Of a DNA stretch of 9,760 nucleotides, positions 1 through 6,963 are shown one piece after another. Where the stretch lies: assembly GCA_025456495.1 (NCBI GenBank), contig JALOKO010000097.1, positions 1 to 9,760 on the forward strand. Reading direction: 5' to 3'. The position numbers and the translations under genes are program-made. Positions within the stretch are counted from its first letter, which is position 1. Each line of letters starts with the position of its first letter. This stretch comes from Bryobacterales bacterium. Its GTDB lineage: Bacteria; Acidobacteriota; Terriglobia; Bryobacterales; Bryobacteraceae. The notes below the pieces were generated by a model. It ran no database searches, was not told the DNA's origin, and saw only the letters and a list, made by a program, of their open reading frames with translations.

Positions 1-90
1 ACCACACTAGCCGAAGCCAGCGCTGCTGTAACACCACCGCTGCTGTGACGCCGGCGCACGGATTAGCAACTGTTTGACAGAGCGGGGCTA

Positions 91-118
91 GCGTCTAGCG
101 TCTGGCGTCTGGCGTCCG
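91..118. repeat. Four tandem 7-bp repeats beside the ssb stop
   Basis: Four head-to-tail heptamers are seen: GCGTCTA, GCGTCTG, GCGTCTG and GCGTCCG. They end exactly where the ssb stop codon begins (CTA at 119-121 on the plus strand). A 6-bp inverted repeat, CTAGCG at 88-93 and CGCTAG at 117-122, flanks the array. The array lies in the 3' untranslated region of ssb. A related string, GTCTGGCGTCTG, recurs once near 793-804. No function is evident; replication slippage is the simplest origin. The rest of 1-118 shows no gene and no clear terminator. Confidence 0.7.
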
Positions 119-592
119 CTAGAACGGAACGTCATCGTCACTCGCGGCAAAGCCGTCGTCGGATGGCCGCTGTTGCGAACGCGCGGCAGCACCGCCGCCG
201 CGTTCCCCACGAGAGTAGCCCCCGGAGTAGCTTCCGCCCTCATCACTTCCGGCCCCACCACCACCACTGCCCAACAGCATCACGTTGTCGCAAACCACTT
301 CGGTGATGTAGGCGGTCTTACCCTCATTGGTCTCGTAGCTTCGCGAGGTGAGACGGCCCTCCAGATAAATCTGCTTGCCCTTCTTGAGGTACTCGCCGAC
401 GCGCTCCTGGCCCCACAGGACAATGTTGTGCCAGTCAGTCTGCTCGCGCATTTCGCCTGACTGCGCATCCTTCCAACTGCGGCTGGTGGCCACGGTGAAG
501 GTCGTGCGGGAGCGTCCGCCGGGTGTGAACTTGGTTTCGGCGTCCTTGCCCAGATTGCCGATGAGGATTACTTTGTTTACGCTGCGCGCCAT
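119..592 (-). CDS. ssb: Single-stranded DNA-binding protein (SSB)
   Basis: A 157-residue SSB that coats single-stranded DNA during replication, recombination and repair. Residues 1 to about 108 form the OB-fold: the N-terminus MARSVNKVILIGNLGKD is typical of the family, and DWHNIVLWG (53-61) and the GKQIYLEGRL strand (72-81) follow. Aromatic W40, W54 and W60 are candidates for base stacking. A Gly/Ser-rich linker (about 109-150) leads to the acidic tip DDDVPF (152-157), the peptide that binds partner proteins in bacterial SSBs. I chose ATG at 592 because it matches the usual N-terminus. An upstream in-frame TTG at 610 would add six residues, and neither start has a well-spaced Shine-Dalgarno sequence. 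It faces away from the phage late genes, so it may belong to an early replication module or to the host. Confidence 0.95.
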   Translation of the reverse strand: MARSVNKVILIGNLGKDAETKFTPGGRSRTTFTVATSRSWKDAQSGEMREQTDWHNIVLWGQERVGEYLKKGKQIYLEGRLTSRSYETNEGKTAYITEVVCDNVMLLGSGGGGAGSDEGGSYSGGYSRGERGGGAAARSQQRPSDDGFAASDDDVPF

Positions 593-690
593 CACCTGGA
601 AGTGTAGCAAAGCCTAAGGGCGGAACCCAGCCCGACGGCAGATGGCGACAAAGCCGGCCACAAGTTGCCGCGGGCTCCTACGAGCGGGTA

Positions 691-786
691 GCTGTCATCA
701 GGAGTTGCGGCGGCATCCGCGGTAGGTCGCTGCGCCAATCGACCATCATCTCGCGACGCAACCCGGTTGCACTGATGGATGACAGC
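691..786. other. Possible branched (cloverleaf-like) fold
   Basis: Outer arms GCTGTCATC (691-699) and GATGACAGC (778-786) are perfect 9-bp complements. Between them lie three short hairpins: GCGG/CCGC (710-720, 3-nt loop), GGTCG/CGACC (725-744, 10-nt loop) and GCAAC/GTTGC (758-770, 3-nt loop). An alternative inner pairing, GTTGCG (704-709) with CGCAAC (757-762), competes with the last hairpin. It is not a tRNA: the T-loop consensus and a 7-nt anticodon loop are absent. By rough estimate a 9-bp pair at this distance has about a one in five chance of arising randomly in such a region, so the support is modest. Confidence 0.25.
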
Positions 787-983
787 ATCTCTGTCTGGCG
801 TCTGTACCCTATTTGTGCGTGCTGGGTGTTCGCCAGCCCGAGATGGATATTGGCAGGGTGGCAGACCCCAACAGACTCCCAGCAAACACTACGGAAACTG
901 AGACGTGCAGCTGACTATCCGCGGAGGCTAATGCTGATTCCATGAGTCTATGCACGAGGGAATGAGGAGAAATAGGCGCAGTG

Positions 984-1014
984 TTGACAAGTTCAAGAAT
1001 TATTTCTCTATTCT
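984..1014 (+). promoter_or_regulatory. Candidate sigma70 promoter of the late operon
   Basis: A perfect -35 box TTGACA lies at 984-989. The -10 candidates are TATTCT at 1009-1014 (19-bp spacer) and TCTATT at 1007-1012 (17-bp spacer), each matching TATAAT at four of six bases. The surrounding 30 bases are much more AT-rich than the rest of the window. The inverted repeat AAGAAT (995-1000) / ATTCTT (1010-1015) spans the spacer and -10 and could be an operator. Transcription would start near 1020 and run into the terminase genes. Confidence 0.5.
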
Positions 1015-1216
1015 TTAGAGCACTTTAGATGATTGGGGACCGTCCAGGTGGATTGCCGCTGAGTATGATTTCGACGAAGTGAGTCGCGGGACGGCGGCCG
1101 TGATGTGTGGCGGCAGCGAGGGCGAGACGCTCCTTGCACTGACGTCGCGACTGAAAGGTTGTTGCGTGCCGCAAGGAACACAGAATCGCGGAATCAAGCA
1201 CCCTGGCGTACTTGAA

Positions 1217-1459
1217 ATGCCCACCGGCATGAAGCCGGGTAAGCAAACCGTTGACCTGGATGAACTGTTGGAGGATTTGCTGGCCCATTGCTACCGACAG
1301 CTTGGCGAAGGCGCCCTGAGTCAGCAGAAGGTGAGCATCGGCGACTATCTAAAACTGGTGACGATGGTAGCCGAACGCAGGCGACAGTCGGAACCCGTAC
1401 ACAACGAGGTGACCGTGCGGTGGGAAGAGTCATTCGAGCAGGACAATGCCTGCAGCTGA
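1217..1459 (+). CDS. Small terminase subunit-like protein
   Basis: An 80-residue protein directly upstream of, and overlapping, the large terminase, the usual place for the DNA-recognition (small) terminase subunit. It begins MPTGMKPGKQTVDLDELLED and is mostly predicted helix. A helix segment ending GDYLKLVTMVAERRRQ is followed by a short strand NEVTVRWEES. I recall similar short proteins before terminases, but no DNA-binding helix-turn-helix is clearly visible, so the role rests mainly on position. The start is uncertain: none of the candidates (ATG 1217, ATG 1229, GTG 1079, which would give 126 residues) has a good Shine-Dalgarno sequence. The longer form would put the start about 60 bases after the proposed promoter. 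Confidence 0.5.
   Translation: MPTGMKPGKQTVDLDELLEDLLAHCYRQLGEGALSQQKVSIGDYLKLVTMVAERRRQSEPVHNEVTVRWEESFEQDNACS
1406..1412 (+). promoter_or_regulatory. Ribosome binding site for large terminase
   Basis: GAGGTGA lies 7 bases before the GTG at 1420. It supports GTG as the start, since no ATG or other well-placed start occurs in this frame before the conserved ATPase region. The site lies inside the upstream small gene. Confidence 0.5.
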
Positions 1460-2739
1460 TTGCCTATCGGCCCTTGCCGTCGCAGCAACGCTTTCATGCA
1501 TTGAGGGCGCGATTCAAGGGCTTTTCAGGACCGATCGGATCCGGCAAGAGCGCGGCGCTCTGCCACGAGGCAATTCGCAAGGCATATCAGAATCCCGGTT
1601 GCATGGGGCTGTTAGGAGCGCCTACTTATCCCATGCTGCGGGACGCTACGCAGAGGGCTTTGGTGGCGGTGTTGGATGAGAACGAATTGCCCTACAACTG
1701 GAACCGAAGCGAAAGCTTCATTGAACTGACGCAGTGTGGTTCACGAATCCTACTGCGGTCACTGGAAGAGTATGAGCGACTACGCGGTACGAACCTGGCT
1801 TGGTTCGGGGTGGATGAACTCACCTATTGCCGCGAAGAGGCGTGGCTGAGGCTGGAAGGACGATTGAGAGAACCGAAGGCCAAACAACCGAGTGGCTTCG
1901 GAGTGTGGACTCCAAAGGGTAAGGATTGGGTACACCGCCGATTTCTGGAGGCCACCACCAAGGATTACAGTGTGGTGCTTGCGAAACCTAGCGAGAACCG
2001 ACACGTGCTAGCGACCGACCCTGACTTCTACGAACGGCTAAAGAGCACCTATAGCGATGCCTTTTACCGACAGGAAGTGCTGGGCGAATACGTGATCAGT
2101 AATGGCCGACAGGTGTATTCCCCGTTCTCGCACGAGGCAAATGTTGCGTCGTTGGAGATTGTACATTCCCTGCCGCTGTTGTGGACTTTGGATTTCAACG
2201 TGAATCCGTTTTGCACCTTGATTTGCCAGCGCGTCGGGGACACCCTTCACGTCGTGGACGAACTGGTGCTGCAAGGCGCCAAGACGGTGGATATGGCGAG
2301 AGACATGGACGACCGCTATGGACAGACTGCTCACGGACTGGTGATCTATGGGGATGCCACGGGGGCGGCGGAGCACACATCGGGTGGATCGAACTACAAG
2401 CAGTTGCTGGCGCAGTTAGCGCCGGAGAAGTGGAAGTACATCCACCTGCGGGTGCCACGCAGGAACCCGCCAGTCCTGGAACGGGTGAACCTGGTGAACG
2501 GGTTGTTGGAGACGGTGGACAAGAAGGTGCGCATGAAGATCGATCCACGTTGTCACTGGCTGATTGCGGACCTGGAAGCGGTACAGTTCCGCGAGGACGG
2601 CATCCAGGTGGACAAGAGCAAGGATGCGCGACGAACCCACATCTCCGATGCCCTGGGATATCTGGCGTGGGAAGAGTTTGGCAACAAGCAGCGCATCGGA
2701 GAGAGCCACTCGCACGATGACGTACCGGGCGCGTGCTAG
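1420..2739 (+). CDS. terL: Terminase large subunit (packaging ATPase-nuclease)
   Basis: A 439-residue motor protein that pumps DNA through the portal and cuts the concatemer. The N-terminal ATPase domain has Walker A GPIGSGKS (37-44) and Walker B WFGVDE (128-133, D132 with catalytic E133). The C-terminal RNase H-like nuclease has three acidic positions in typical settings: D258 in LDFNVNP, D312 in IYGDATG and D410 in HISDALGYLAW. The length fits the family. The GTG start at 1420 gives a 40-base overlap with the preceding gene. The frame is open farther upstream (ATG 1288), but that extension is Arg-rich and lies within the other gene, so I treat it as shadow sequence. Its stop is 121 bases before the portal start chosen here. 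Confidence 0.95.
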   Translation: MGRVIRAGQCLQLIAYRPLPSQQRFHALRARFKGFSGPIGSGKSAALCHEAIRKAYQNPGCMGLLGAPTYPMLRDATQRALVAVLDENELPYNWNRSESFIELTQCGSRILLRSLEEYERLRGTNLAWFGVDELTYCREEAWLRLEGRLREPKAKQPSGFGVWTPKGKDWVHRRFLEATTKDYSVVLAKPSENRHVLATDPDFYERLKSTYSDAFYRQEVLGEYVISNGRQVYSPFSHEANVASLEIVHSLPLLWTLDFNVNPFCTLICQRVGDTLHVVDELVLQGAKTVDMARDMDDRYGQTAHGLVIYGDATGAAEHTSGGSNYKQLLAQLAPEKWKYIHLRVPRRNPPVLERVNLVNGLLETVDKKVRMKIDPRCHWLIADLEAVQFREDGIQVDKSKDARRTHISDALGYLAWEEFGNKQRIGESHSHDDVPGAC

Positions 2740-2846
2740 CAGCGCCACCGAAGACAGTTCAACCACCAAAGGGAATCGCGTTCCTGGCAAGGGCTACGGA
2801 ACGCCTTGGCCGGGGTACGCCCTGGCTGACGGGAAGCGGATTCAGC

Positions 2847-2851
2847 AGGAG
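2847..2851 (+). promoter_or_regulatory. Ribosome binding site for portal gene
   Basis: AGGAG ends 9 bases before ATG 2861. It is the best Shine-Dalgarno match near the portal start and favours ATG 2861 over the upstream in-frame ATG at 2717, whose nearest purine run (GGAGAG at 2698-2703) is 13 bases away. Confidence 0.55.
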
Positions 2852-2860
2852 CGGAAAGCG

Positions 2861-4261
2861 ATGAACCAGGAATTTATGTTGCGGCCCCATCCGGAGTACG
2901 TCCGTAATCAAGCGATGTTTCGCAGCTATCACCACCTCTACCACGGTGGGGACATACTCAAGCGCAATGCAGGAGAGTACCTGTCACGGCGACTGCGGGA
3001 ACCACATGAGGTGTACGAGGAGCGGCTATCGCGGGTCTTCTACGAAAACTACATCGGCTCAATCATTGACTGGTACGGAGCGACGTTGTTCCGGCGAGAG
3101 CCGATTGTGACGTACGAAAACGGGAAGGAGCGTGGCGGCATCTTCTTCGGGCAGCTGCTTGAGGACTGCGACCGCAAGGGCACGGCCTTTGGAGACTTCC
3201 TGAAGCAGCAGTTCACGCAAGCGCTGGTATACGGCCGCAGTTACACGCTGGTGGACTTTCCGCGACAAAGCGGCAAAGCCGCCAACCAGGCAGAGGAAGA
3301 CGCGCTCGGGTTCTCACGCGCCTACCTTACCGGGTTCACGCCGGAACACATGGTGAACTGGGCCTACGACGAGTTGGGGCGCTTCGAGTGGGTGGTGTTC
3401 AAGCAGGAGAGGCTGGTGCCTCGGGGCAGTACGAATCCAGTGTGGGAGAAGGAAAGCCGCTGGTACATCTTTGGCAAGCAGCGCTATCAAATCTTCCGCG
3501 CATTCGGGCCGGACAAGCCCGAATTGCTGGACGAAGGACTGCATGGGTTCGCCGCCCTGAACCAGGTGCCTGTCTTTGAGTTCCGCTTGTCTGATGGGTT
3601 GTGGCTGATGAACAAAGCGGCACTGCTGCAGTTGGAACACTTCAACAAATCCAACGCACAGGCATGGGCGATTTCGATGGGGCTGTTTTCAATGCCGGTG
3701 ATCTACTCTGACCGGGAGTGGAAACAGGTGATTGGCGAAAGCTATTACCTGAAACTGGGCGCGGACGACCGCTTCGGCTGGACTGAGCCGCAGGGTCGCG
3801 TCTACGAGATCGCCGCCGAAAACCTGAAGCGCCTGAAGGAAGAGATCTACCGGGTGAGCTACCTGCTGAACCAGGCAGGTGGACCGCAGCACTTCAACCA
3901 ATCGGGGTTGAGCAAGCAGCGCGACTTCACCGTAACCCAGGAGGTTCTGCGCGGCTACGGCGACGCAGTGAAGGACTTCGCAAAGCGAGTTTTGCGCGGC
4001 ATTGACCAAGCGCGCAACGACGAGTTGGAGATCAACGTGTCGGGCTTGGATGAGTTCGACATCGGAGACTTCACCAACGAGATCGAAGACGCAAGGAAAC
4101 TCCTTGGCTTCGGCATCCGGTCAGATACCCTGCGCCGGCAGGTATACCGGCGGCTGACACACAAGTACCTGTGCGATGTACGACAGGACATCAAGGACCG
4201 AATCTCCAGCGAGATCAATACCTGGCTGGACGAGGAAGAAGGTAGCGGCAGCGATGATTGA
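2861..4261 (+). CDS. Portal protein, DUF4055 type
   Basis: A 466-residue protein taken to be the dodecameric portal at the head vertex, through which DNA enters and to which the tail attaches. It resembles DUF4055 phage proteins: an N-terminal HPEYVRNQAMFRSYHHLYHG stretch, a DWYGATLFRREP segment, a helical stem region with an LLNQAGG...QSGLSKQRD motif (S348 and G349 of QSG), and an acidic C-terminus. Position between terminase and scaffold agrees, and length suits the family. Start ATG 2861 is preferred for its AGGAG. ATG 2717 would add 48 residues, rich in Ser, Thr and Gly, and would overlap the terminase stop. The 3' end overlaps the scaffold start by 8 bases, which suggests translational coupling. 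Confidence 0.85.
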   Translation: MNQEFMLRPHPEYVRNQAMFRSYHHLYHGGDILKRNAGEYLSRRLREPHEVYEERLSRVFYENYIGSIIDWYGATLFRREPIVTYENGKERGGIFFGQLLEDCDRKGTAFGDFLKQQFTQALVYGRSYTLVDFPRQSGKAANQAEEDALGFSRAYLTGFTPEHMVNWAYDELGRFEWVVFKQERLVPRGSTNPVWEKESRWYIFGKQRYQIFRAFGPDKPELLDEGLHGFAALNQVPVFEFRLSDGLWLMNKAALLQLEHFNKSNAQAWAISMGLFSMPVIYSDREWKQVIGESYYLKLGADDRFGWTEPQGRVYEIAAENLKRLKEEIYRVSYLLNQAGGPQHFNQSGLSKQRDFTVTQEVLRGYGDAVKDFAKRVLRGIDQARNDELEINVSGLDEFDIGDFTNEIEDARKLLGFGIRSDTLRRQVYRRLTHKYLCDVRQDIKDRISSEINTWLDEEEGSGSDD

Positions 4262-4832
4262 AGCAAACGAAAGCGAGAGCGCGAAAGCGCCGTCAGGAGC
4301 GGACATCCGAGGGCTTGTCCACGAGGCGATTCAGGAGTTCCTGCGGCACAAGCAGCAGGAAACGGAACCAGCCCACCGGGCGGAGTTGCAAGAAGAAAAG
4401 CGGCGACGCGAGCAACTGGAGTCGCAGGTGCGCGAACTGCTGCAGAAGACCCGTGAGAGCGAGATGGAAGTCGCGCGCGCACGGATGACTGGGGCAGTCC
4501 GCGACGAATTGCAGAAGCAAGGGGTCACGAAAGTGGACCTGGCCTTCCGCGTCATCAAGGACGACATTCGCCAAACGGACCACGGGGATTACGTGGTGCG
4601 TGGGCGGGACGGCGACGTACCGCTAGGCGACTATGTCAAGAAATTCGTGGACGAGAACCCGGAGTTCCTGCCTCCACGGATCAAGGGCGGATCTGGCAGT
4701 TCCGGCTTGGGAAGCGATGCCGCGGGGGCACGCTTCGATCTGGATGCGATCCGTCCCGGCATGAGTGAGGAAGAGCGGAGGCAGGTACACGCGGCAATCG
4801 CGAACCTGGCATCCCAAACGTTCAAGAGCTAG
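4254..4832 (+). CDS. Capsid scaffolding protein
   Basis: A 192-residue, highly charged protein between portal and coat genes. Residues 16-36 are helical. Residues 40-90 form a long Glu/Arg/Gln-rich coiled coil, followed by a compact region with VIKDDIRQ and GDYVKKFVDENPEFLP (125-140). A Gly/Ser linker (144-158) joins it to a C-terminal helical tail starting LDAIRPGMSEEERRQ (163-177), comparable in layout to coat-binding tails of scaffold proteins. It should line the procapsid and guide coat assembly. No protease domain or Ser-His motif is seen, so it is probably not a protease-scaffold fusion. ATG 4254 lies in an ATGATTGA overlap with the portal stop, with AGAAGG upstream. Confidence 0.75.
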   Translation: MIEANESESAKAPSGADIRGLVHEAIQEFLRHKQQETEPAHRAELQEEKRRREQLESQVRELLQKTRESEMEVARARMTGAVRDELQKQGVTKVDLAFRVIKDDIRQTDHGDYVVRGRDGDVPLGDYVKKFVDENPEFLPPRIKGGSGSSGLGSDAAGARFDLDAIRPGMSEEERRQVHAAIANLASQTFKS

Positions 4833-4854
4833 CAACAGAGGAGAAAGAAAAGGA

Positions 4855-5766
4855 ATGCCTGCAATTACTTCAGCAAACCTGGCCCAAGCGATTGTGAAGC
4901 TGGTGGCCGCCGACGCTCTGCCGTCGTTGATGGGCAACATGGTGATGGGAAACCTGGTGAACCGGGACTTTGAACCGTCCTTGGCAAATTCGGGCGACAC
5001 CATCAACGTGGCGATTCCTCCGGTGATGACGGCCAATAACCTGGCCCAAGCCGGAACGGTGCAGACACAGAATCCCAACCTCGGCAACGCCCAGATTGTA
5101 TTGGACACGCACGTGGAAGCCAGCTTCCAGATTCCCGACATCACGAAGGTGTTGGCGGTGCCCGATCTTCTGTCGTTGTACATGCAGCCGGCGCTGGTGG
5201 CAATCGCTGAGAAGATCGAAGGCGACCTTCTGGGCCTCTACACGCAGTTCACGGCGAATGCTGTGGTGGGCACGGGCGGCGTGGCGATCACCGAGGCCAC
5301 CATTGATTCCGCGGAGACTCGCCTCTTCGAAGCCAAGGTTCCTCCGTCGGCTTCGAAGTACTTGGTGGTGGACTCCGGCACCTACTCGACGATGCGCCAG
5401 ATTCCGCGCTTTAGCGAATACGGCAGCGTAGGCGAGGCCGGATTGAAGGCGATGGTGGAAGGCTCAGTTGGCCGGATCAAGGACTTCTATGTGTTCCGGT
5501 CGCAGTTTGTGAAGAAGACCGGCGTCAGCCCGGTGACCACGCAGAACATCGCGTTCTCACGCGATGCCATCGGCCTGGTCATTCGTCGACTTCCGCGTCC
5601 GCTGCCCGGCACTGGCGCCGTTGCAGAGTACGCTGAGTTCGGCAACTTCGGCATGCGGGTGGTGATGAGCTACCAGCCCGACACGTTGGCCCAGCAGTTC
5701 ACCGTGGACGTGCTGTACGGCAAGGGTGTTCTGCGTAACAACTTTGGCGTCCAGGTCCGCAGCTAG
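4855..5766 (+). CDS. Major capsid protein, P22 coat-like
   Basis: A 303-residue protein expected to be the main head subunit with an HK97 fold. It begins MPAITSANLAQAIVKLVAAD and has features of the P22 coat group: an early NLVNRDFEPSLANSGDTINV stretch, then VQTQNPNLGNAQIVLDTHVE, a long helix over LLSLYMQPALVAIAEKIEGD (the spine-helix candidate), a KYLVVDSGTYSTMRQ strand and helix, and a C-terminal beta end at FTVDVLYGKGVLRNNFGV. No cleavable delta domain precedes it, in line with scaffold-dependent heads without maturation cleavage. GAGGAG (4838-4843) and AAAGGA (4849-4853) precede ATG 4855. A strong terminator follows 43 bases after the stop, which should favour high coat output. Confidence 0.85.
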   Translation: MPAITSANLAQAIVKLVAADALPSLMGNMVMGNLVNRDFEPSLANSGDTINVAIPPVMTANNLAQAGTVQTQNPNLGNAQIVLDTHVEASFQIPDITKVLAVPDLLSLYMQPALVAIAEKIEGDLLGLYTQFTANAVVGTGGVAITEATIDSAETRLFEAKVPPSASKYLVVDSGTYSTMRQIPRFSEYGSVGEAGLKAMVEGSVGRIKDFYVFRSQFVKKTGVSPVTTQNIAFSRDAIGLVIRRLPRPLPGTGAVAEYAEFGNFGMRVVMSYQPDTLAQQFTVDVLYGKGVLRNNFGVQVRS

Positions 5767-5809
5767 AACACGCACTCCGCGAGACGGACGCGAACCAGAA
5801 ACTCACTCC

Positions 5810-5843
5810 GCGGGTCCAACTGAGTGTTGGACCCGCTTTTCTT
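5810..5843 (+). terminator. Rho-independent terminator after the coat gene
   Basis: A perfect 11-bp stem, GCGGGTCCAAC (5810-5820) and GTTGGACCCGC (5826-5836), encloses a TGAGT loop and is followed by TTTTCTT. It should end many transcripts after the coat gene, with read-through into the tail genes. A 9-bp direct repeat CACTCCGCG occurs at 5773-5781 and 5804-5812; the second copy enters the stem. Confidence 0.9.
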
Positions 5844-5849
5844 AATCTC

Positions 5850-6185
5850 ATGAATCTCCGCAAATACTACGACCAAGTGCACAAGATCCGGCAGGACATC
5901 AAAGAACCCTTCGTGCTTCTTTCGAGTCTTGCCACACCCAATGGAGGCAAGGAGGGATGCGTGTCGGAGGTACCGGCTGAGCTGGCCGCACGCATGATCG
6001 CCGACGGGGTGGCGCAGTTCGCCACATCGGAACAGATCGAGGCCTATCACAGCGACGCCGATGCCAATCGATTGGCGGCGCAGGAAGAGCAGTTGCGCAA
6101 TCGGCTGCGAATCACGCTGGTAAACGAAGGTGACATGCAGTTTACGACGGAGAAGTCCTCCGCAAAGCCGCGAGGGAAGGCGTAA
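5850..6185 (+). CDS. Small conserved-looking protein after coat gene
   Basis: A 111-residue protein of unknown function. The N-terminal half reads as strands and helices around EPFVLLSSLATPNGGKEG and SEVPAELAARMIADGVAQFA. The second half is a charged helix (ANRLAAQEEQLRNRLR) and a Lys/Ser tail. I recall similar short proteins after coat genes in related prophages, but no role is established to my knowledge. Decoration or head-completion is a guess from position. The ATG is only 13 bases from the terminator stem and has no visible Shine-Dalgarno sequence, because the hairpin occupies that place. No better in-frame start is visible just downstream (GTG 5877 also lacks a site). Confidence 0.65.
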   Translation: MNLRKYYDQVHKIRQDIKEPFVLLSSLATPNGGKEGCVSEVPAELAARMIADGVAQFATSEQIEAYHSDADANRLAAQEEQLRNRLRITLVNEGDMQFTTEKSSAKPRGKA

Positions 6186-6196
6186 AGGGGAACGAC

Positions 6197-6961
6197 ATGG
6201 CGCTCATCACGGACAGCGGGCTGATCGACATTCGCGATCTGTTGCCCTTTGAGAACGATCTGCTGGAGACGGCGGACAAGGAGAGGGTGGAGTTAAGTGC
6301 GAAGACCGGACTCGCCGTCGAGGAGGTGCGCCACCAGGTGGAGATTGAACTCGACCGGGCAGGGATGGAGGCGACCTCGGCGGGAATTGCGGGCTTCGGC
6401 TTGCGCAATGTGGTGGTCACCGACACGCTGCGTTGGTGGATGCACTGCCACGCACTGTACCTCATCTACCTGGAGGCCTACGGACATCAGTTGAATGAGC
6501 GATTCAAGGCGAAGCAGTTGCTCTACGCCGAACGCGGTGCGAAGGCAAAGGACACGTATCTGGAGCGTGGGGTAGGGGTGGTTGGCAACCCGCTACCACG
6601 TCCCGCCGCGCCTGCAATCGCGGCCGCGCCCGGTACGCTCGCGGCCGCGAACTACTATGTCGCGGTCTCCTGGGTTGGCGCCAACGGACGGCAGAGCGGG
6701 TTGAGCCCACTTACCACGTTCAGTGCTAATGGACTGAACACGATGAGCGTGAACCCCAACGTCGCGCCTGGCGCCGCAACCGGCTGGCACGTGTATGTGG
6801 GAAGCACTGCAGAGAACTTGGCGCGGCAAAGTCTCGCGCCTATCGCACCCGGTCAGGTTTGGGTGATGACCACGGCATGGAATGCGGCAGGGCCATCATT
6901 CGGAGCAGAGCAGCAGCCGGATGTCTATCTACAACCGCAACGGGTGTTTCCACGAGGCTAA
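6197..6961 (+). CDS. Putative head-tail connector with C-terminal beta-sandwich
   Basis: A 254-residue protein with two parts. Residues 1-128 are mainly helical, with ENDLLETADKERVEL and WWMHCHALYLIYLEAYGHQLNE, reminiscent of helical adaptor (head-completion) proteins that dock under the portal. A Pro/Ala linker (131-150) leads to a strand-rich region (about 151-226: NYYVAVSWVGANGRQSGLSP, GWHVYVGS, GQVWVMTT) that looks like an Ig or fibronectin III type domain. Such domains in phage structural proteins are often exposed and thought to bind surface sugars. AAAGGGG lies 6 bases before ATG 6197. The next gene starts two bases after this stop. The connector role is inferred from position and helix content; a minor structural or decoration protein is the alternative. 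Confidence 0.6.
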   Translation: MALITDSGLIDIRDLLPFENDLLETADKERVELSAKTGLAVEEVRHQVEIELDRAGMEATSAGIAGFGLRNVVVTDTLRWWMHCHALYLIYLEAYGHQLNERFKAKQLLYAERGAKAKDTYLERGVGVVGNPLPRPAAPAIAAAPGTLAAANYYVAVSWVGANGRQSGLSPLTTFSANGLNTMSVNPNVAPGAATGWHVYVGSTAENLARQSLAPIAPGQVWVMTTAWNAAGPSFGAEQQPDVYLQPQRVFPRG

Positions 6962-6963
6962 CC

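Larger units (their letters stand above)
593..1216. other. Intergenic region between ssb and late operon
   Basis: About 620 bases separate the divergent ssb and terminase genes. Open frames here (for example the minus-strand frame 592-885) look like no known protein and lack good ribosome sites, so I call no gene. The region holds a possible branched fold at 691-786 and a plus-strand promoter candidate at 984-1014. I found no convincing minus-strand promoter for ssb. The frame of the small-terminase-like gene stays open upstream to 1019, so its 5' end may lie inside this region. Confidence 0.6.

Noticed and set aside
691..786. tRNA gene suggested by the cloverleaf-like pairing
   Set aside because: No T-loop consensus, no 7-nt anticodon loop, and a 9-bp closing stem rather than a 7-bp acceptor.
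592..885. Minus-strand frame of 97 codons upstream of ssb
   Set aside because: No recognisable domain, odd composition, no ribosome site; it overlaps the untranslated region and the possible fold.
1446..1679. Plus-strand frame starting at an ATG inside the terminase gene
   Set aside because: It runs out of phase with the well-supported ATPase domain including the Walker A region.
2181..2720. Long plus-strand frame of 179 codons inside the terminase gene
   Set aside because: Gly/Ala/Arg-rich shadow of the nuclease domain in a GC-rich gene; the conserved catalytic Asp residues lie in the other frame.
6618..6649. Two copies of TCGCGGCCGCG, 10 bases apart
   Set aside because: They encode the Ala-rich linker of the connector candidate; the repeat is explained by codon use for Ala runs.
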